A DNA stretch of 64,000 bases from contig NC_081408.1 of assembly GCF_030272615.1 (NCBI RefSeq), positions 620,740,476-620,804,475 of the forward strand. Direction: 5' to 3'. The notes under the pieces are model-generated. The model was not told where the DNA came from and made no database searches. It saw only the letters and a list, made by a program, of their open reading frames with translations. A program made the translations under genes and the position numbers. Source of the DNA: Cryptomeria japonica (taxonomy: Eukaryota; Streptophyta; Pinopsida; Cupressales; Cupressaceae). This document shows, in pieces, positions 36,936-49,329 of this stretch (within the stretch, counting starts at the first letter, position 1; every line of letters begins with the position of its first letter).

Positions 36936-37406
36936 TGTTGGTGTAAATAATTATTCAGCTTGGATATTATTACACTTACTTAAGTTTACTTAGGTACATG
37001 CATTTCATAGTAGTTTGGGTATGAGACACTTGGGTGTTTTTGCCACATTGGGATAGTGTGTGTAGGAGAATTTCCACCTTTTATGGTGTGATCTTGTTGT
37101 TACACTCCACATTCAGTGGGTGATCCACCTCATATGGAATATTATATTATTTCTCCTACCTACCCACACCTATTTCCTACCTACCCTTGTTTCTTATTGA
37201 GCCACATGTCATGTTTGTGTGCTCACATATCCATATAGCCTTGCCTATATAAGGAGGCTCATATTCATTGTATATAACAATTGAATGCTTAATGATCGAG
37301 CTGATCATATTTTTCATCTTGATAGATTACAGTTTATTTCTATAATCTATTTTGTTCTCTCTTATTTGTACTTTCCATTGCCTCTTGATCTTGGCAAAAT
37401 CTCACA
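36936..37406 (+). repeat. Element I 3' LTR
   Basis: It is a 471-bp second copy that follows the polypurine tract at 36927-36935. Confidence 0.9.
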
Positions 37407-39288
37407 GCAGGAAAGTGGGGATCGTAGTAGTTCAGAGATCGATATCCTTATGTATGATTTCCGCTATGCAACTTAAGTGGTGTATGCATCAAGGGTGTCA
37501 TCTTTTTGTAGTTGCTCTTGAGGATGTGGATGAGGAAGAGAGTCGAGAAATCGCTCTTGATGGTCATCCTATTCTTTGAGAGTACGCTGATGTGTTTCCT
37601 TTGGATATTTCAGGTATGCCTCCGAAGCAGGATATAGACTTTCGCATTGACTTGGTTCCTAGTGTGGAACCTATTTTGAGAGCTCCATATCAGATGACTA
37701 CTCAGGAGTTGAGTGAGTTGATGTTGCAGATGGAGGAATTGTTGGCTAAGGGGTTCATTCGTCCTAGTGTTTCTCCTTGGGGTGCGCCTGTTATCTTCGT
37801 TAAGAAGAAGGATGGTTCTCTTTGGTTATGCATTGATTATCGACAGCTGAATAAGGTAACCATCAGGAATCGATATCCATTGCCTTGCATAGATTATCTT
37901 TTTGATTAGGTAAAGGGAGACAAGGTGTTCTCTAAGATTGATCTAAAATCTAGGTATCATCAATTACGCATTCATGATGCAGACATTCATAGAACATTGT
38001 TTCGTACTCATTATGGTCACTATGAGTTTAGAGTGGTGCCATTTGGGTTGACGAATACGCCTTCAATTTTCATGAGCCTCATGAATGGGGTTTTCCGCAC
38101 CTACCTTGATCATTTTGTCCTTGTGTTCTTGGATGGCATATTGATTTATTCTAGATCTATGGAAGAGCATGAGGGACACTTGCGACAGGTATTGCAGTGC
38201 TTGAGGGAGAATCAACTTTATGCCAACTTGGTGAAGTGTGATTTATTCTAGTTAGAGGTGAACTATCTTGGTCATATAGTTTCGAGAAAAGGTGTATCCG
38301 GGGATCCTTCTAAGATCCAAGCCATTGTTGATTGGCCAGCCTTGGCCAATGTTTCAGAGGTTCAAAGCTTTATGGGTTTGGCCGGATATTACTATCGCTT
38401 TGTTCAGAGTTTTTCCCAGATAGGTCACCCAATCACTTCTCTTCAAAGGAAAGGGAAGAAGTTTGTTTGGTCAGAGCAGTGTGAGTTAGCTTTTCATACC
38501 TTGAAGGAACTCCTTGTTAGTGCTCCAATTTTGACAGTTCCTGATCCATCCAAAGATTTTATGGTATGCACAGATGCCTCTTTAGAAGGTAAGGAGCAGT
38601 GCTTGTGTAGGATGGTTGTGTGGTTTCCTATGAGTCTCACAAACTCAAGGACCACTAGCTAAATTATCCAATTCATGACTTAGAGTTGGCAGCTATGGTG
38701 CACGTGTTGGTTAGATGGCAACATTTTCTGTTGGGGTGTCGGTTTGAACTGCATAGTGATCACCATAGTTTGCAGTACATTTTCACATGGCCAAACTTGA
38801 ATGCTCGACAACGAAGATGGATTGAATTCCTATGCGAGTATGATTTTGAGGTTTGATATATTTAGGGGAAAGAGAATGTAGTGGCAGATGCTTTGAGTCG
38901 TAGGTGACATGAGGTTGTAGCATTGTCCCTTGGAGTGGACTTCAGAGAGAGAATTCTCGGGATTCTTCCTCAGGACACCTGGTATCAGGATGTTAGAGCC
39001 ATGATGGAGTCTGGAAGACCATTAGTGGGTAGATATTATAGATATAATCTTGAGGCAGATGGTCTTCTTCAACATCTTGGATGGATCTACATACCTCATT
39101 TGGAGGGTATTCACATTTTGATCATGACAGAGGCCCATCGTGCACCTTATTCGGCACACCTTGGTGTCAAGAAGATGCACACAGATCTTAGACATATATA
39201 TCATTGGGCTGGTATGAAATGTGACATTGCTGATTTTGTGTCAAAGTGTTTAGAATGTCAGCAGGTGAAGGTGGGGCATTACACTACG

Positions 39289-40370
39289 TAGGTGAAGTCA
39301 ATCAACGTGTTTCGTCCAAGGTCATCCTAGGCATAGCTCTACTGCCAGTCAGGCATCCATAGCCCTGATAGAGGTACCTTTGGCTCCCATCAAGCAACTC
39401 TTTAGTGCTAGCCAAGCGTCCATAGCCTCGGTGGAGATTACTTGAAACACCCAAATTTAGTTGCTGCAAGTGAATAATTTCTTTTCTCTTTCTTTCTTCT
39501 CTTTTATTATTATTTTTAGATCATTTTTCGCATCATAGAATATATAGGAGGATTATTTCTTCGTAACCTTTAAGCAAATTTCAAACATTGAAGTTCGATT
39601 ACAGGGTTGGGAACCACAGTGGACGATGTGAAACATCCCGACTTCTGATTTTTCACCTGGAAACAAGTTCATCTGACATCTTACAAATTTTTTTGATGTA
39701 ACTTAGTGTGATGGTAGTGCCGAGTAATCAGGTTAGCCTTCTGCAATTGAAAGTCAAAAACTCAAATCATAATTAAAACATTATATATCACTTTGGACAA
39801 TGTAGACAAAGATTTCAAAATTAACCAAACAATAATGAAGTTATAAAGAGCAAAAAGTTGAAGTCTCTCAATATCTTCCAAACTGTTATGCAAAGAACAT
39901 CTTTTCCTTAGAATCCCAGAAAAATAAAAAAAAAGAAGCAAAATGAACAAAACAAAATGAAACACAAAAAACAAAAGAAGACACAACACTGACAAACAAG
40001 AAGACCAGAAGATAGGAAAGACCAAACAACAAGGAAAATCAACGAAAACAAAAAGAGCACTAAATTAATCCTACCTAGCTACCCTAAACTAACACTAAGA
40101 TGACTTAAGACTCAATCTTAACAAGATGGGACAACAAAAACTTTGACTACTTTTTGACTGATCTTTCATTATGTTCAATAGTAACAACTTAGTTGGCCAA
40201 GTCCTAAGTCTAGTAAATTTATTTTTGTACTCAGAAAAGTAAAGTTTTAATAATTTTAATTCATTTTGTGAGCACAAAACTTTAAAGATCAGTAATTGTG
40301 GGTTTTAATTATGACCATGATCTACCCACAAACATGTTGGTATTCCCCCCACCTCATATTCAAATACAAA
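39289..40370 (-). other. Element D interior between F and the D ORF
   Basis: This stretch of about 1.1 kb was contiguous with 19882-20119 before F inserted. It contains A-rich and T-rich runs and no ORF with a recognisable domain. In D orientation it is the 3' untranslated part. Confidence 0.45.
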
Positions 40371-43170
40371 TTAATCAACAAATGGAGGGAAAATGAAGGA
40401 AGCCACTTGATTTGATTGTGTTGTAGGTGCATGCTCTCGCATAGTGAATTTGTCCTTACGAGGTTGTAGCTCAAGGGGCAACTTGTATTCTCGCTCAGGT
40501 TCATACATGTCAAGAGAAAAAACATCCATTAGTAATGTGACATGCTTGTCATCAACATTAACTTTAACTTTCAATACATCATTAGAATGAAGAACAACAC
40601 CAAGCAATGAATTGGGATACTTAACTTCTAATGGACTATTTACTTCAAACCCCTCTTCTAGTAAGTCAAAATATTTAATATCATCATTCTCCAGATTATT
40701 AGAATCAGAATGTTTACCTTCAACGTTACCTACCATGGCAATCTCCCAAGCCATTACAAAGTCTAGACAACTTACTTCAGAATGTGATTCCAAAGGATGA
40801 ATCCTACATGAATCACATGTAAAATCTAACATGTTGTGTGAGCAGCTATGACTACTCATCTCTATGACCAATTTGGACACAAGATTCATTGTCCTTTCCA
40901 TTTCTTCTACTGAGGTAGGCTACATGCTATATTTTCCTTGTAAAGTTTGAAACTTCTCTTCATGATGTACAACATCAATTCACTGCACAAAATCATCAAC
41001 ATTAGCAATTTCATTACCAAGGTCACGAGTCACTAGTGAATAAGAACTTTCTCCTAAAATTTCATTCGAGTGCATAAAGTCAAATGAAGACTTCCCTATT
41101 TCATCTTATTGATCTTGCTGAAGCATCTTCATTCTTGACTCTGTCCCTTGCATACACTTTGCATTTCCTCCCACTCCTTCAACCTGAAGTATATCACAAA
41201 CACTTCGTTGTAATAAGAGGCCAGTCTCATGTATGTGTATGTTCTCATCATTATTTTTCATAACTTCCAACTTTCTCTCATGATTGGCATAAATCTGATC
41301 CAGACATTCATCAAAAAGCCTTTGGCAAGTTTGAATACTTACTTCTATGTTTGTATCAAAAGTCTCAATGCCCAAGTCATTGTTATGAACAGGGAAGAGG
41401 TTTTCTACTACTTCATCCAAGAACATATTACATTCTCTTCCGTAATTAACACTCTCTTCAACTAAATCAGTACTTGTACATTCCAATGAGAAACTCATAT
41501 CATCATTGGTCATGAAAACATCCTCAAGCACATCACCTTTGTCCAAACAAGTCAACTTATTATTATTGTTCTCAATCACTTCCAAATCTTCTCTAATATC
41601 ACATTCCTTACTTATGAAATCCATACCAAGATCAACATTATCAACCTCTAAACATGAAAGATTATCATTCACAACTTTTTCCAAGAAATCATCCATTATT
41701 GAATCATCTTCTTTACAAATCAAATCCATACCCAAACTGAGTTCAACCTCATCATGTGGGACTAATTCAATACTCATTTGATCAGGAGAAGAAGAGTCAA
41801 CCATTAACATACTAGCTTTGTCTTTGCTTGTAGTTATTTCTCCATCATGCTGGTGTTTTCCAATCAACTCCTTATGAGGGTCTGGTTGTGAGTCTTCTTG
41901 AGATATGCAAGATAGGAATTTCTCAATAAATTCATCTGTAAGGTCCCAATGGTCTTCCAACGGAGTGATTCTTTTGAGGAAAACAAAATAGTTAGCTTCA
42001 TAATGCTTGTTTGTGAGGTGTATTCTATAACCATCTAATAATGCAAAGTCAACCAAACACTTAGAAACACCCATTTCTTTCAAACGTCGATTCAAGCTGC
42101 TATGTGCAAGAAGAATGTCTTCCAAGGAGTTAAAACTTTTCTCACCTTTATTCTATGATTGGTTACTATGAGAATCATGTTGAGAATGCACATGAAACTT
42201 TTTACTTGTTGAATCTTAATTATAACAATGTTGGGGCAGCGTTGTCAACATTTCAAAACTAGTGAGACTGTCATTCCTTACTCTAATCACATCAAGATTA
42301 GTCATCAACTCATCTTCTTTATTCAACAAAACTGAACACCAATAAACATTGCTCCTACATGGTAAATTCAATTCAACATCTCTCTCATGTTCATTGATAG
42401 AGGAAGGCATAAACACCACCTTACTAGCTTCATCCATACTTGTCATAAGTTCTCCATCATGTTGGTTTTCCTCAAGAAAATTGCCTTTATGAGTGGATGG
42501 TTGTGAATGCTCTTGTGCCTTAAATAGTAGGAGTTGTTCTCTCAACTCATTTGTCAACTCAAAGTCCCAATGATCTTCCAGGGGAGTGAATACATCCTCA
42601 AGTTTAATCATGTGTTTCAAATATCTATCCAATATCTCAAGGAAAACACAACAATTAATCCTATAATGCTTGTTTGTGCAATGTATTCTACATCCATCTA
42701 CCCATGAAAAATCCCCCAAAGACTTATAGACACCCAACTCTCTCAACCTTTCATCCAAATGTTTACACGTAGGTCTAGTAACCAACCATAAACCAAAATT
42801 TTGCACACCTTCATCCTGCGGTTGATCATCATGGAATTCACCTTAACAATGCATATGAAACCTTCCACTTGTTGATTCTTCATTATAAAAGTGTTGGGGA
42901 AATTTTGTGGCAACTTCAACTTCTCCCAAATCTCTGCCAAAAGTGGTTGCTGAATCACCTCCAAATCTGATTTTTTTGTTTGTAATCAGAATTTGCAGCC
43001 ACTTTTTCTTTATTTTCAAACAACCGGTTCATGTGGCATGATTGATCATTGGATTTGTAGCTACAACTTCATTATAATATGTTTTTCTTCCTCCTGAATC
43101 ATGACCAAAGAAATAAGTTACAACCATAAAAACTTCATTAGCAGGTGTAGTATTTTCATTCACATTTAAC
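40371..43170 (-). pseudogene. Element D ORF, C-terminal part with tandem unknown domain
   Basis: About 930 codons run in one minus-strand frame with a handful of stops. It continues in register from the D Gag at 54635 if element J and one AGTTG copy are left out. It contains a direct duplication of about 227 residues, seen in both copies as PQH.YN..STS, then LRELGVYKSLGDF / LKEMGVSKCLVDF, GCRIHCTNKHY / GYRIHLTNKHY, TPLEDHWD, and QHDGE. The second half is acidic (many Glu and Asp, residues over 41900-40900), followed by KLPLELQPRKDKF. I do not recognise the domain and see no pol motif. Expected location and role are unknown. Being fused to Gag, it may be a structural or RNA-packaging part. Confidence 0.65.
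41560..42925 (-). repeat. Coding tandem duplication in D ORF
   Basis: Two copies of about 681 bp lie head to tail at roughly 42925-42245 and 42244-41560. The protein matches are clear for about 150 residues of each unit, such as DERLRELGVYK / NRRLKEMGVSK. The copies have diverged strongly, so the duplication is older than the insertion. Confidence 0.7.
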
Positions 43171-43489
43171 AGTTGTGTTATCAATGTTTAAGAAATGGAT
43201 TTTCTTTCCCCATGATTGGCTAGGTTTTTTGAAATTTTGAGTCAGGTATGCTTTTAACTGCTTCAAAGATGTGTTAGGTCTTTAAGGGTTAAGGGTTTTA
43301 GTTTTAAATCGCTCAAATGTCTGATCAAAACCCTCTAGTTTCTATTCCTGCATTACTTTATTCACTTAAATAATGGGTCTTGGGGTCGTGTGAAGTGTCG
43401 CCCCCTTGTTATCTGACTAGGCAGTTGTTAAATAATTGTAAAAATTCTATGCCTTATGTCTTTTGCCTTCTAATGTTGTCAGGTCCAGT

Positions 43490-44990
43490 AAGTGTTCGCA
43501 ACTTCCAGATGAATCTATGACTTTCACCATTTCGTTAGGTGAAGTTGCGGGTGTGTTAAGCTATGTGAAATAGTGAAAGGAAAAAGCATGTTCAACTATG
43601 TGCATTTGATATGGTTTAACAAGACTCCATCTTGCTTAAGATCTAACGGCTGGCGTTGATTTGCAGCCGAAACAAGCGAGTAAATTACCTTTCACGAAAT
43701 GGCGAAAAGGTTTGGCGGGACCTAGCGATGAAGACTTTTCCACGGATAAAAGGTGATCAAGTTCAAAAGAAATCGACGGCTTTTGTTGTTTCATGGCTGA
43801 TAGATGCTCACATGTTATGCCCTGCGAAATAGCGAAAGGTTTTTTGGCCTGGGCAAAAGAGGTTTATGAGAAGAATAATAGATGTGTAGGTTCCCAAAGA
43901 TCTAATGGCTAGCGCAATTTTGTGTGAGAAAGATGCTTGAAAGATAGCTTTCGCGAAATAGCGAAATGACATGGCGTTCCAAGCAAGCAGTCTAGCTGGT
44001 TGAAATGGCAAGTAAGATAGTGACACATGGCCGAAGATCAATGTGGTCAGCGAATCGGATTTAAGGATTAAAAGGTGGGTCCAAGAAAATGAGTCATGCT
44101 GCGGGATAAGAAGTGACTTGGTAGATACAGGTGGCAAGGATAAAGTGGATCCTGATGTTTTCTCTCAGCAAATAAAAAGTTGACATGTCAGTTCAGGAAT
44201 GACTAGACACCAGGTGGGTAAAGCTGAGTCAGACAACCCACGTCTGCCAGATTCAAGTAGGTTGTTAAGTATCGGGCAAGTTTGATATGATCTAACGGTT
44301 CACGTGAGTTCGCGAAGGCAAGATGCTTGTGTTTTAAGGTCTACGAAATGGCAAAAGAGCTAGTGGGCCCAAAGAAACAGATAAGGCATAAAGGTAAAAA
44401 AGGATCAACTCTGTTTTGATCCAATGGTTCTCATTGTTTCATGGCTGCAACTCAACTGAGGATTAAGGCCCATGAAACGGCGAAAAGGAAAGAGAGTTTC
44501 TTCCTAGCATGACGTGGAATGATAGCTGTTACTTCTTGTAAGGATTGATGGTGATGTGTCGTAAGACACATAGTTTCAAAAGGTGATTCAGGGCTTGCCG
44601 AGGTGTAATCGGCGGTTATGCAGGAAATAAGACACGTGGTTGACTCTGAACTAAACCTGAAGAGTTTCCCAGAGCTAATGGCCAAGTGCCATGTGGCATT
44701 TATTAGAGGGTAAATAAGTGGTTAAGTAATAAAGGTCTCACTTAAAGGGTGGTCATCTCAAGATTGATCCAACACCTCTCGTTATTTCGTGGCCCGAAGG
44801 TGTAAGTGGATTAACCTTTGCAAAATAGCAAAAAACTGTTAGCCGTCAAGATGAGGTGCGGTTAGTGAAAAAGTTGACGGTCCCAGTAGGGGTTAAAGGC
44901 CAGGTGGTTAGAGTTCCATCTAATGCTTGGCGTAGCTTTGCCAAAGGAAAATGATCACAGGATAAAGCTTGCAGAATGATAAAAAGGAGG
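43490..44990 (+). repeat. Degenerate tandem modules of about 130 bp in element J
   Basis: Units have a first part like GATCTAACGGCTGGCG and, 45-60 bp later, a second part like GCGAAATGGCGAAAAGG. Good copies start near 43647, 43760, 43903, 44287, 44415, 44765 and 44911. Spacing is about 115-145 bp, with two gaps of about 350-385 bp that could hold decayed units. One more copy is at 50068-50145, beyond insert K. Confidence 0.7.
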
Positions 44991-44991
44991 T

Positions 44992-45951
44992 GTTGGGTCT
45001 CAAACCAACAGATTGGATAGGTTCTAAGGAAATGCCAACTCCTATGATCAAACCCTCCAATTGACTTGGCCAATTTATAGAGTGAACCTATTTGGTTACT
45101 AACTCTCTCACTTTAGGCTCTACAGAACCTAGGCGGGTATACCTACTCACTAGTTGTTCCTTCAACTAATGCTTTTTATAGCAGATTCAGTGTCTTAATC
45201 TAGATTCCTCCTATCTCAGAATGGCATAAGTTTCTAGGACAGAGATATAGAAGATGAGTTCAAGATTGTTGTTGTAGAAGCTACTTGATCTTTATGCTTA
45301 GAATTTTATATGTATACACTATTGCCAACTCACTCTATGTCTCCTACTCAACTACTCCTATTGTTTTAAAATAAAATGTGATGAATATGGTGATAAGTTG
45401 TAATTTATAAATGGCCAGTGCCTTCTTTGCTATCTGGGCTACAGAGTCTTTATATTTCCTTAGGACTTATTGTGTGAACTTGTGAGACAGTTTTTAAACC
45501 CACCCCATTTATGGATCTGTCAGTTACTATTTCTTATGAGATCAATTGAATGCCTATATCATAAGTTGCTTGAATGAATTTAACCCTACTTTTAAGGGAC
45601 CACCCAAGTAAGCATTGCGAAGAACAATTATAATTCACAAGCAGAACTTTTATTTCAACCTTATAACATACAACATAAATTTCACTCAAAGAATATGAAT
45701 AACCTTATCTCCTTTAGATAATATCACAAGGAATTGCCAACAACGAATGAAATAATCCATAGCACATATGCAAAGAAAAGATGACTGATTATATTATGTA
45801 TCTGTCAAAATTTGTATAACAGGAAACTTACAAGCTGTCATATATTATTGTCTTCTTCCTATGATATCTTATGAATCCTATTACAAGAAACCTCTCTCAT
45901 ATATATATGAGAGCAAATGCTATCTATGAAAAGACGTGTCTTTTCGAAATA
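44992..45951 (-). other. Element K promoter and 3' portion
   Basis: This is noncoding DNA downstream of the K ORF, comparable with R-U5 of an LTR. A symmetric TATA-like block, CTCATATATATATGAG, spans 45897-45912. A second weak candidate, CTATAAATT, lies near 45070. Confidence 0.45.
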
Positions 45952-48900
45952 CTAATTGTCAATTTGAACATTCCTAACAAACTTAAGTAAAAAGAGATTA
46001 AGCATCCCTAAATGATGAATGTAATCATCTTCTTTAAAAGTCTTGATCTTGATGCTCTGTTTCTTTAATTCTTCTCCCTGTGAAAGGTATTCGAATATCA
46101 TCTGGTTGATGGTAGGGGCCATGTCTTTTCTTCGATCCAATCTTGACAAAGCCCAATCCTTGACGCTTATAAGTTCATTCCGCCATTCCTCCATAGATAT
46201 TAATTCTCCTTCTTTATAAATCGAGGGCATTCCAATAGGGCTCCCATCATCCAATTCTTGAAGATCTCTTTTTAGCGCATCTTCGTATTTAACATGATTC
46301 TCCATATACAAAGTCCCTTCTGTTTTCTCCTCTAGCGTCATCACATCAACATTGCTTATTACTTCATGCAATCGTGCTTTTGACCTTTCATGTTCTCTTA
46401 ATGCCTTTATGGTTCCAGTGTACACCCTCCAATAATGTTCAACATGTATGAGCATGGTGTTGAACCCGTGTTCAATGATATCATTAACCAATTTTTCCAT
46501 CTTTTGTTGAATATTACTCACCTATTTGGTAGCCTTTTCTGCCTGATATTTCCAATATAGAACATCAGAGACATCATCTAAGCTCTGTCCTGTGGGATAT
46601 GCAGCATATTCACTTAAAGGAGTTCCTGTCTCAAGCTGCAATATCCTTGCTTGTAGCCTCTAATTCTCCTCTTTAGCTCTTTCATATAAACCCTTATAGG
46701 TAATGTTTTCCCTGACCAAAAAATTTGTCTGATCCAAATTTAGTTTGGCTACATCCAAGTTTAATCTTGCAGTGACCCTAGGGTCAGTCTTTCCTACCTG
46801 ATGGATCATAAGGTGTCCAAAGGTTTCTTCAATATCCACAATAATTGGTCTTTTTCCTCTCAGATATAGTGCCCATTGTAGGAGAGCCTTTTGATCAGGA
46901 TCATATCCTGAGCCTAGGAACAATTTATCTATCTCTTGAGGCAATACCTATTGATTTAGGTCTTGCTTCTTCAAGAATCCATCAAACAAAAGTGCTGAAT
47001 TTATATCCCAACCTGAAAAGATGATAACACCAGCCTCCTTTAATATTTTCCTCCCTTTCTCAGGGGTCATGTCTTTCATGAGGGTATCTATCTCATCTTG
47101 CAACCTTCTCATCTGCTCTTCTTCTGATCTCCCAACCATACATCATCTCACATGAGCCCCTTTGTACTGGTATAAGAATGAAAGGAATTCTCCCGAGGAA
47201 GCGAATCCGTCATCCGCAACAAAGTCTTCATGTTCTGTCATCCTTATATCAACTATATCCCTAATATTAAATTCACTAGTTTCCACATCTACCTCTGCTT
47301 CAAAACTAGGGGGGTAATCTTCTCTAGGGGAGTCAACAGGGATGCTACTAGCAGTTGATTTTGGTGACATGTGAGCCAATGGCTTACTATCTTATCCAGT
47401 GTTGACAAAATGGAGAAACTATGGGGGTACTCTATGCATAATCTCTACCTCATGCTGAAGTAGTTTTTTGGCTATCTCCAAAGGATCTTGGAGGTTTCCA
47501 AGTAGGTCTCCATCCACCATCCCCCTTGCTCTTTTCCACTTGAAAGCTTCCCAAGTCATCTCGCTTCTTTCTGTCAAAACCTTGGCCTCTTCCCTTTCAA
47601 GGTTCCTGATTAAATCGTCTGGCATTTGAGCCACATGTATTCTAGCTTTTAGTTTCTATGATGCCCTTGCAACTCTTATATATCCCTCAGGATCAAAGTT
47701 CTCTCTAGGATCACCCATAGTCATGCCATAATAATCTAACTTATTTTGAAGTAAATGATAACTTTTAGAACTTTTAACAATGAAATCAAAAAACACCAAT
47801 AACCCTGGCACAATAGATTGTTTACCAAAATCTGTGAGATGCTTGGCACTGACAGCAGACAGTTGTCTTACAATCTCTAGACTAGCCACCCTGTTTGGCA
47901 CTATAATTGGAAGCATGTATGGCTTTCCTTCATACCCGAATACCCTGATTTCTGTATGATTAAGGTGGCAATACCAGTCACCCCAGTTGTGATCGATCTG
48001 AGACTCTGGAGAGAAGTCTTTTGGCCTGAGGAATTTCTTGATTTCAGGAGACAAAGTATAATTTCTATGTTGTCCGAAGGCTGCACTAAGTGGTTTTACA
48101 AAATATTCCTGAAAGTGCCAATATTGGTTGTTTATAAATCTTTGATCCCATGCAGAAACCCACAACTGGACTGGTTTCTTCAAACCATTTTTATCATAAG
48201 CTCTGATGCTAAAATCGTTTGACCAGAAATTGAATTCCTATCCACAATAAATAATAATGTGCATTAATAAGGAATACAATGAGAAATGAACATTTACAAG
48301 GTCTCCTTTTAACTTTTCCAACCCATGATTTAGGGCTTCTGCAACATAAGTGGCATAATCAAATGGCCTAGGGTCTTTTGATTGTAGATCAACACATAGA
48401 ACCATAACACCAATATCCATGAGAGGATGAGCCTCTAAGCCTAATACTTGGGCTGCAACATAGTATGTATACTTGAAATATGGATGAAATTGGTTGACAC
48501 CAAAAGGCACCTTGTCATCTTTACTGAAAGGAACTAAGGACTTTCCCACTTTTGGCCGGTGAATGGGTAGTCTCCATGTCCTATAGATGTCCTCTAAATT
48601 GAAGAACTCTTGCGACAGTTTCTGTATGTCAATTTTCTCTTCTACATCCCAGTCTAGATCAAACACCATATCAATGGTCTGTTTGTTAATTACCACCATA
48701 GGATTCCCTTGGTAGTCACATATGGTTTTGGTTTTTGGATCATAACAATCTACTAGGGCTTTCATTAATTCGACATCCACAAATACATTCGGAACTACCA
48801 ATTTCCCTAAATTTTTCTTCCATAGGTTACTCACGGGCTCGGGAGCATCCCTTCTCTTGTAACCAAATAAGAACAACTCATGTCCTCTGATTTCAGTCCA

Positions 48901-49101
48901 TATGTCTCCTAGATGTTCAAATCTATCTTCCAACCCTTCCTCTTCACTTTTGATTTTTTTGGACCTCACACTGGATGCTGGGCACTGGTCTAATAGATCC
49001 TAAGCTAAAGTTCTACCCTCCTTTTTCTGTCGTTTGGGTTTCTCTTCAGGGTTCAATTCCTTTCCTTTCCTACTCCTTTTAGAAGAAGAAGAGGGTTCCA
49101 T
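45952..49101 (-). pseudogene. K-encoded protein of about 1050 residues, unknown function
   Basis: One frame runs from ATG at 49101 to 45952 with about nine stops (seven TAG, one TAA, one TGA) and no frameshift. The N-terminus has basic clusters SKRSRKGKE and KPKRQKK like a bipartite nuclear signal. A globular region follows with LGKLVVPNVFVDVELM...YDPKTKTI...INKQTIDMVFDL (48830-48650), then IDHNWGDWY....RVFGYEGKPYMLP (48030-47900), then DFVADDGFASSGEFL (47220) and EAGVIIFSGWDINSALLF (47030). The C-terminal 250 residues are coiled-coil-prone. The same segments in the same order occur in the J protein. No known catalytic motif is visible. A distant likeness to plant-mobile or plant-transposon domains is possible but unproven. 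Confidence 0.75.
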
Positions 49102-49329
49102 AATTTCAATCAATGTGAGATATCACACTTACTTGGAGAATTGTCGAGCTCTTCTGACTGTTGTTTACGAATTTCAGCTAGCTCCTTGTAACTTTCCGTC
49201 TTTTGGCAACAATCTGGTTCTTATGAAAATTCGATCAATTCCGCTGTAATTGTGTGGGCAACTTGTACAATAGTTAATGTCTCTGTGTTTACAACAGCTA
49301 CTCAAATGTTTAAACTTAATTGCAGATGT

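Larger units (their letters stand above)
34577..37406 (+). mobile_element. Element I: small non-autonomous LTR retrotransposon
   Basis: Two LTRs, 34577-35030 (454 bp) and 36936-37406 (471 bp), both start TGTTGGTGTAAAT and end AATCTCACA. The second has an extra short block near 37160-37185. A primer site TGGTATCAGAGCC (35031-35043) abuts the first LTR and a polypurine tract AAGGGGGGG (36927-36935) abuts the second. The flanks are GTAGG (34572-34576) and GCAGG (37407-37411), a 5-bp duplication with one change. The 1.9-kb interior has no pol domain. It interrupts F pol between protease and reverse transcriptase. Confidence 0.92.
20125..39283. mobile_element. Composite F: rearranged Gypsy element with inverted LTR arms, LINE and LTR inserts
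   Basis: The left end TGTAATGCCCCGCC is the reverse complement of the LTR 3' end at 32701 (GCGGGGCATTACA). The right end GGGGCATTACA (39273-39283) is identical over 11 bp. The flanks are CTATG (20120-20124) and CTACG (39284-39288), a possible 5-bp duplication with one change. Inside are a minus LTR arm, LINE G, a plus LTR arm with solo LTR H, a primer site, gag, and pol interrupted by element I and cut in the integrase. The boundaries and one-event origin are inference. The component parts are clear. Confidence 0.55.
34231..39283 (+). pseudogene. pol: Ty3/Gypsy pol of F, split by element I and cut in integrase
   Basis: Protease: LFDSDAFDSFISSS (near 34275) in place of the usual DSG triad. 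The linker NACVDCRQKTVECLD leads to element I at 34577. The frame resumes at 37412. Reverse transcriptase: [14 protein letters not shown] (37770), DYRQLN (37840), and FLDGILIYS (near 38128) where FIDD is expected, so a catalytic Asp is lost. RNase H begins VCTDAS (38563), is frameshifted near 38600, and continues through HSDHHSLQYIF to VADALSRR (38900). Integrase: only the HHCC zinc finger (39130-39260) is present. Coding stops at 39273, so the integrase core and the 3' LTR are missing. Confidence 0.88.
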
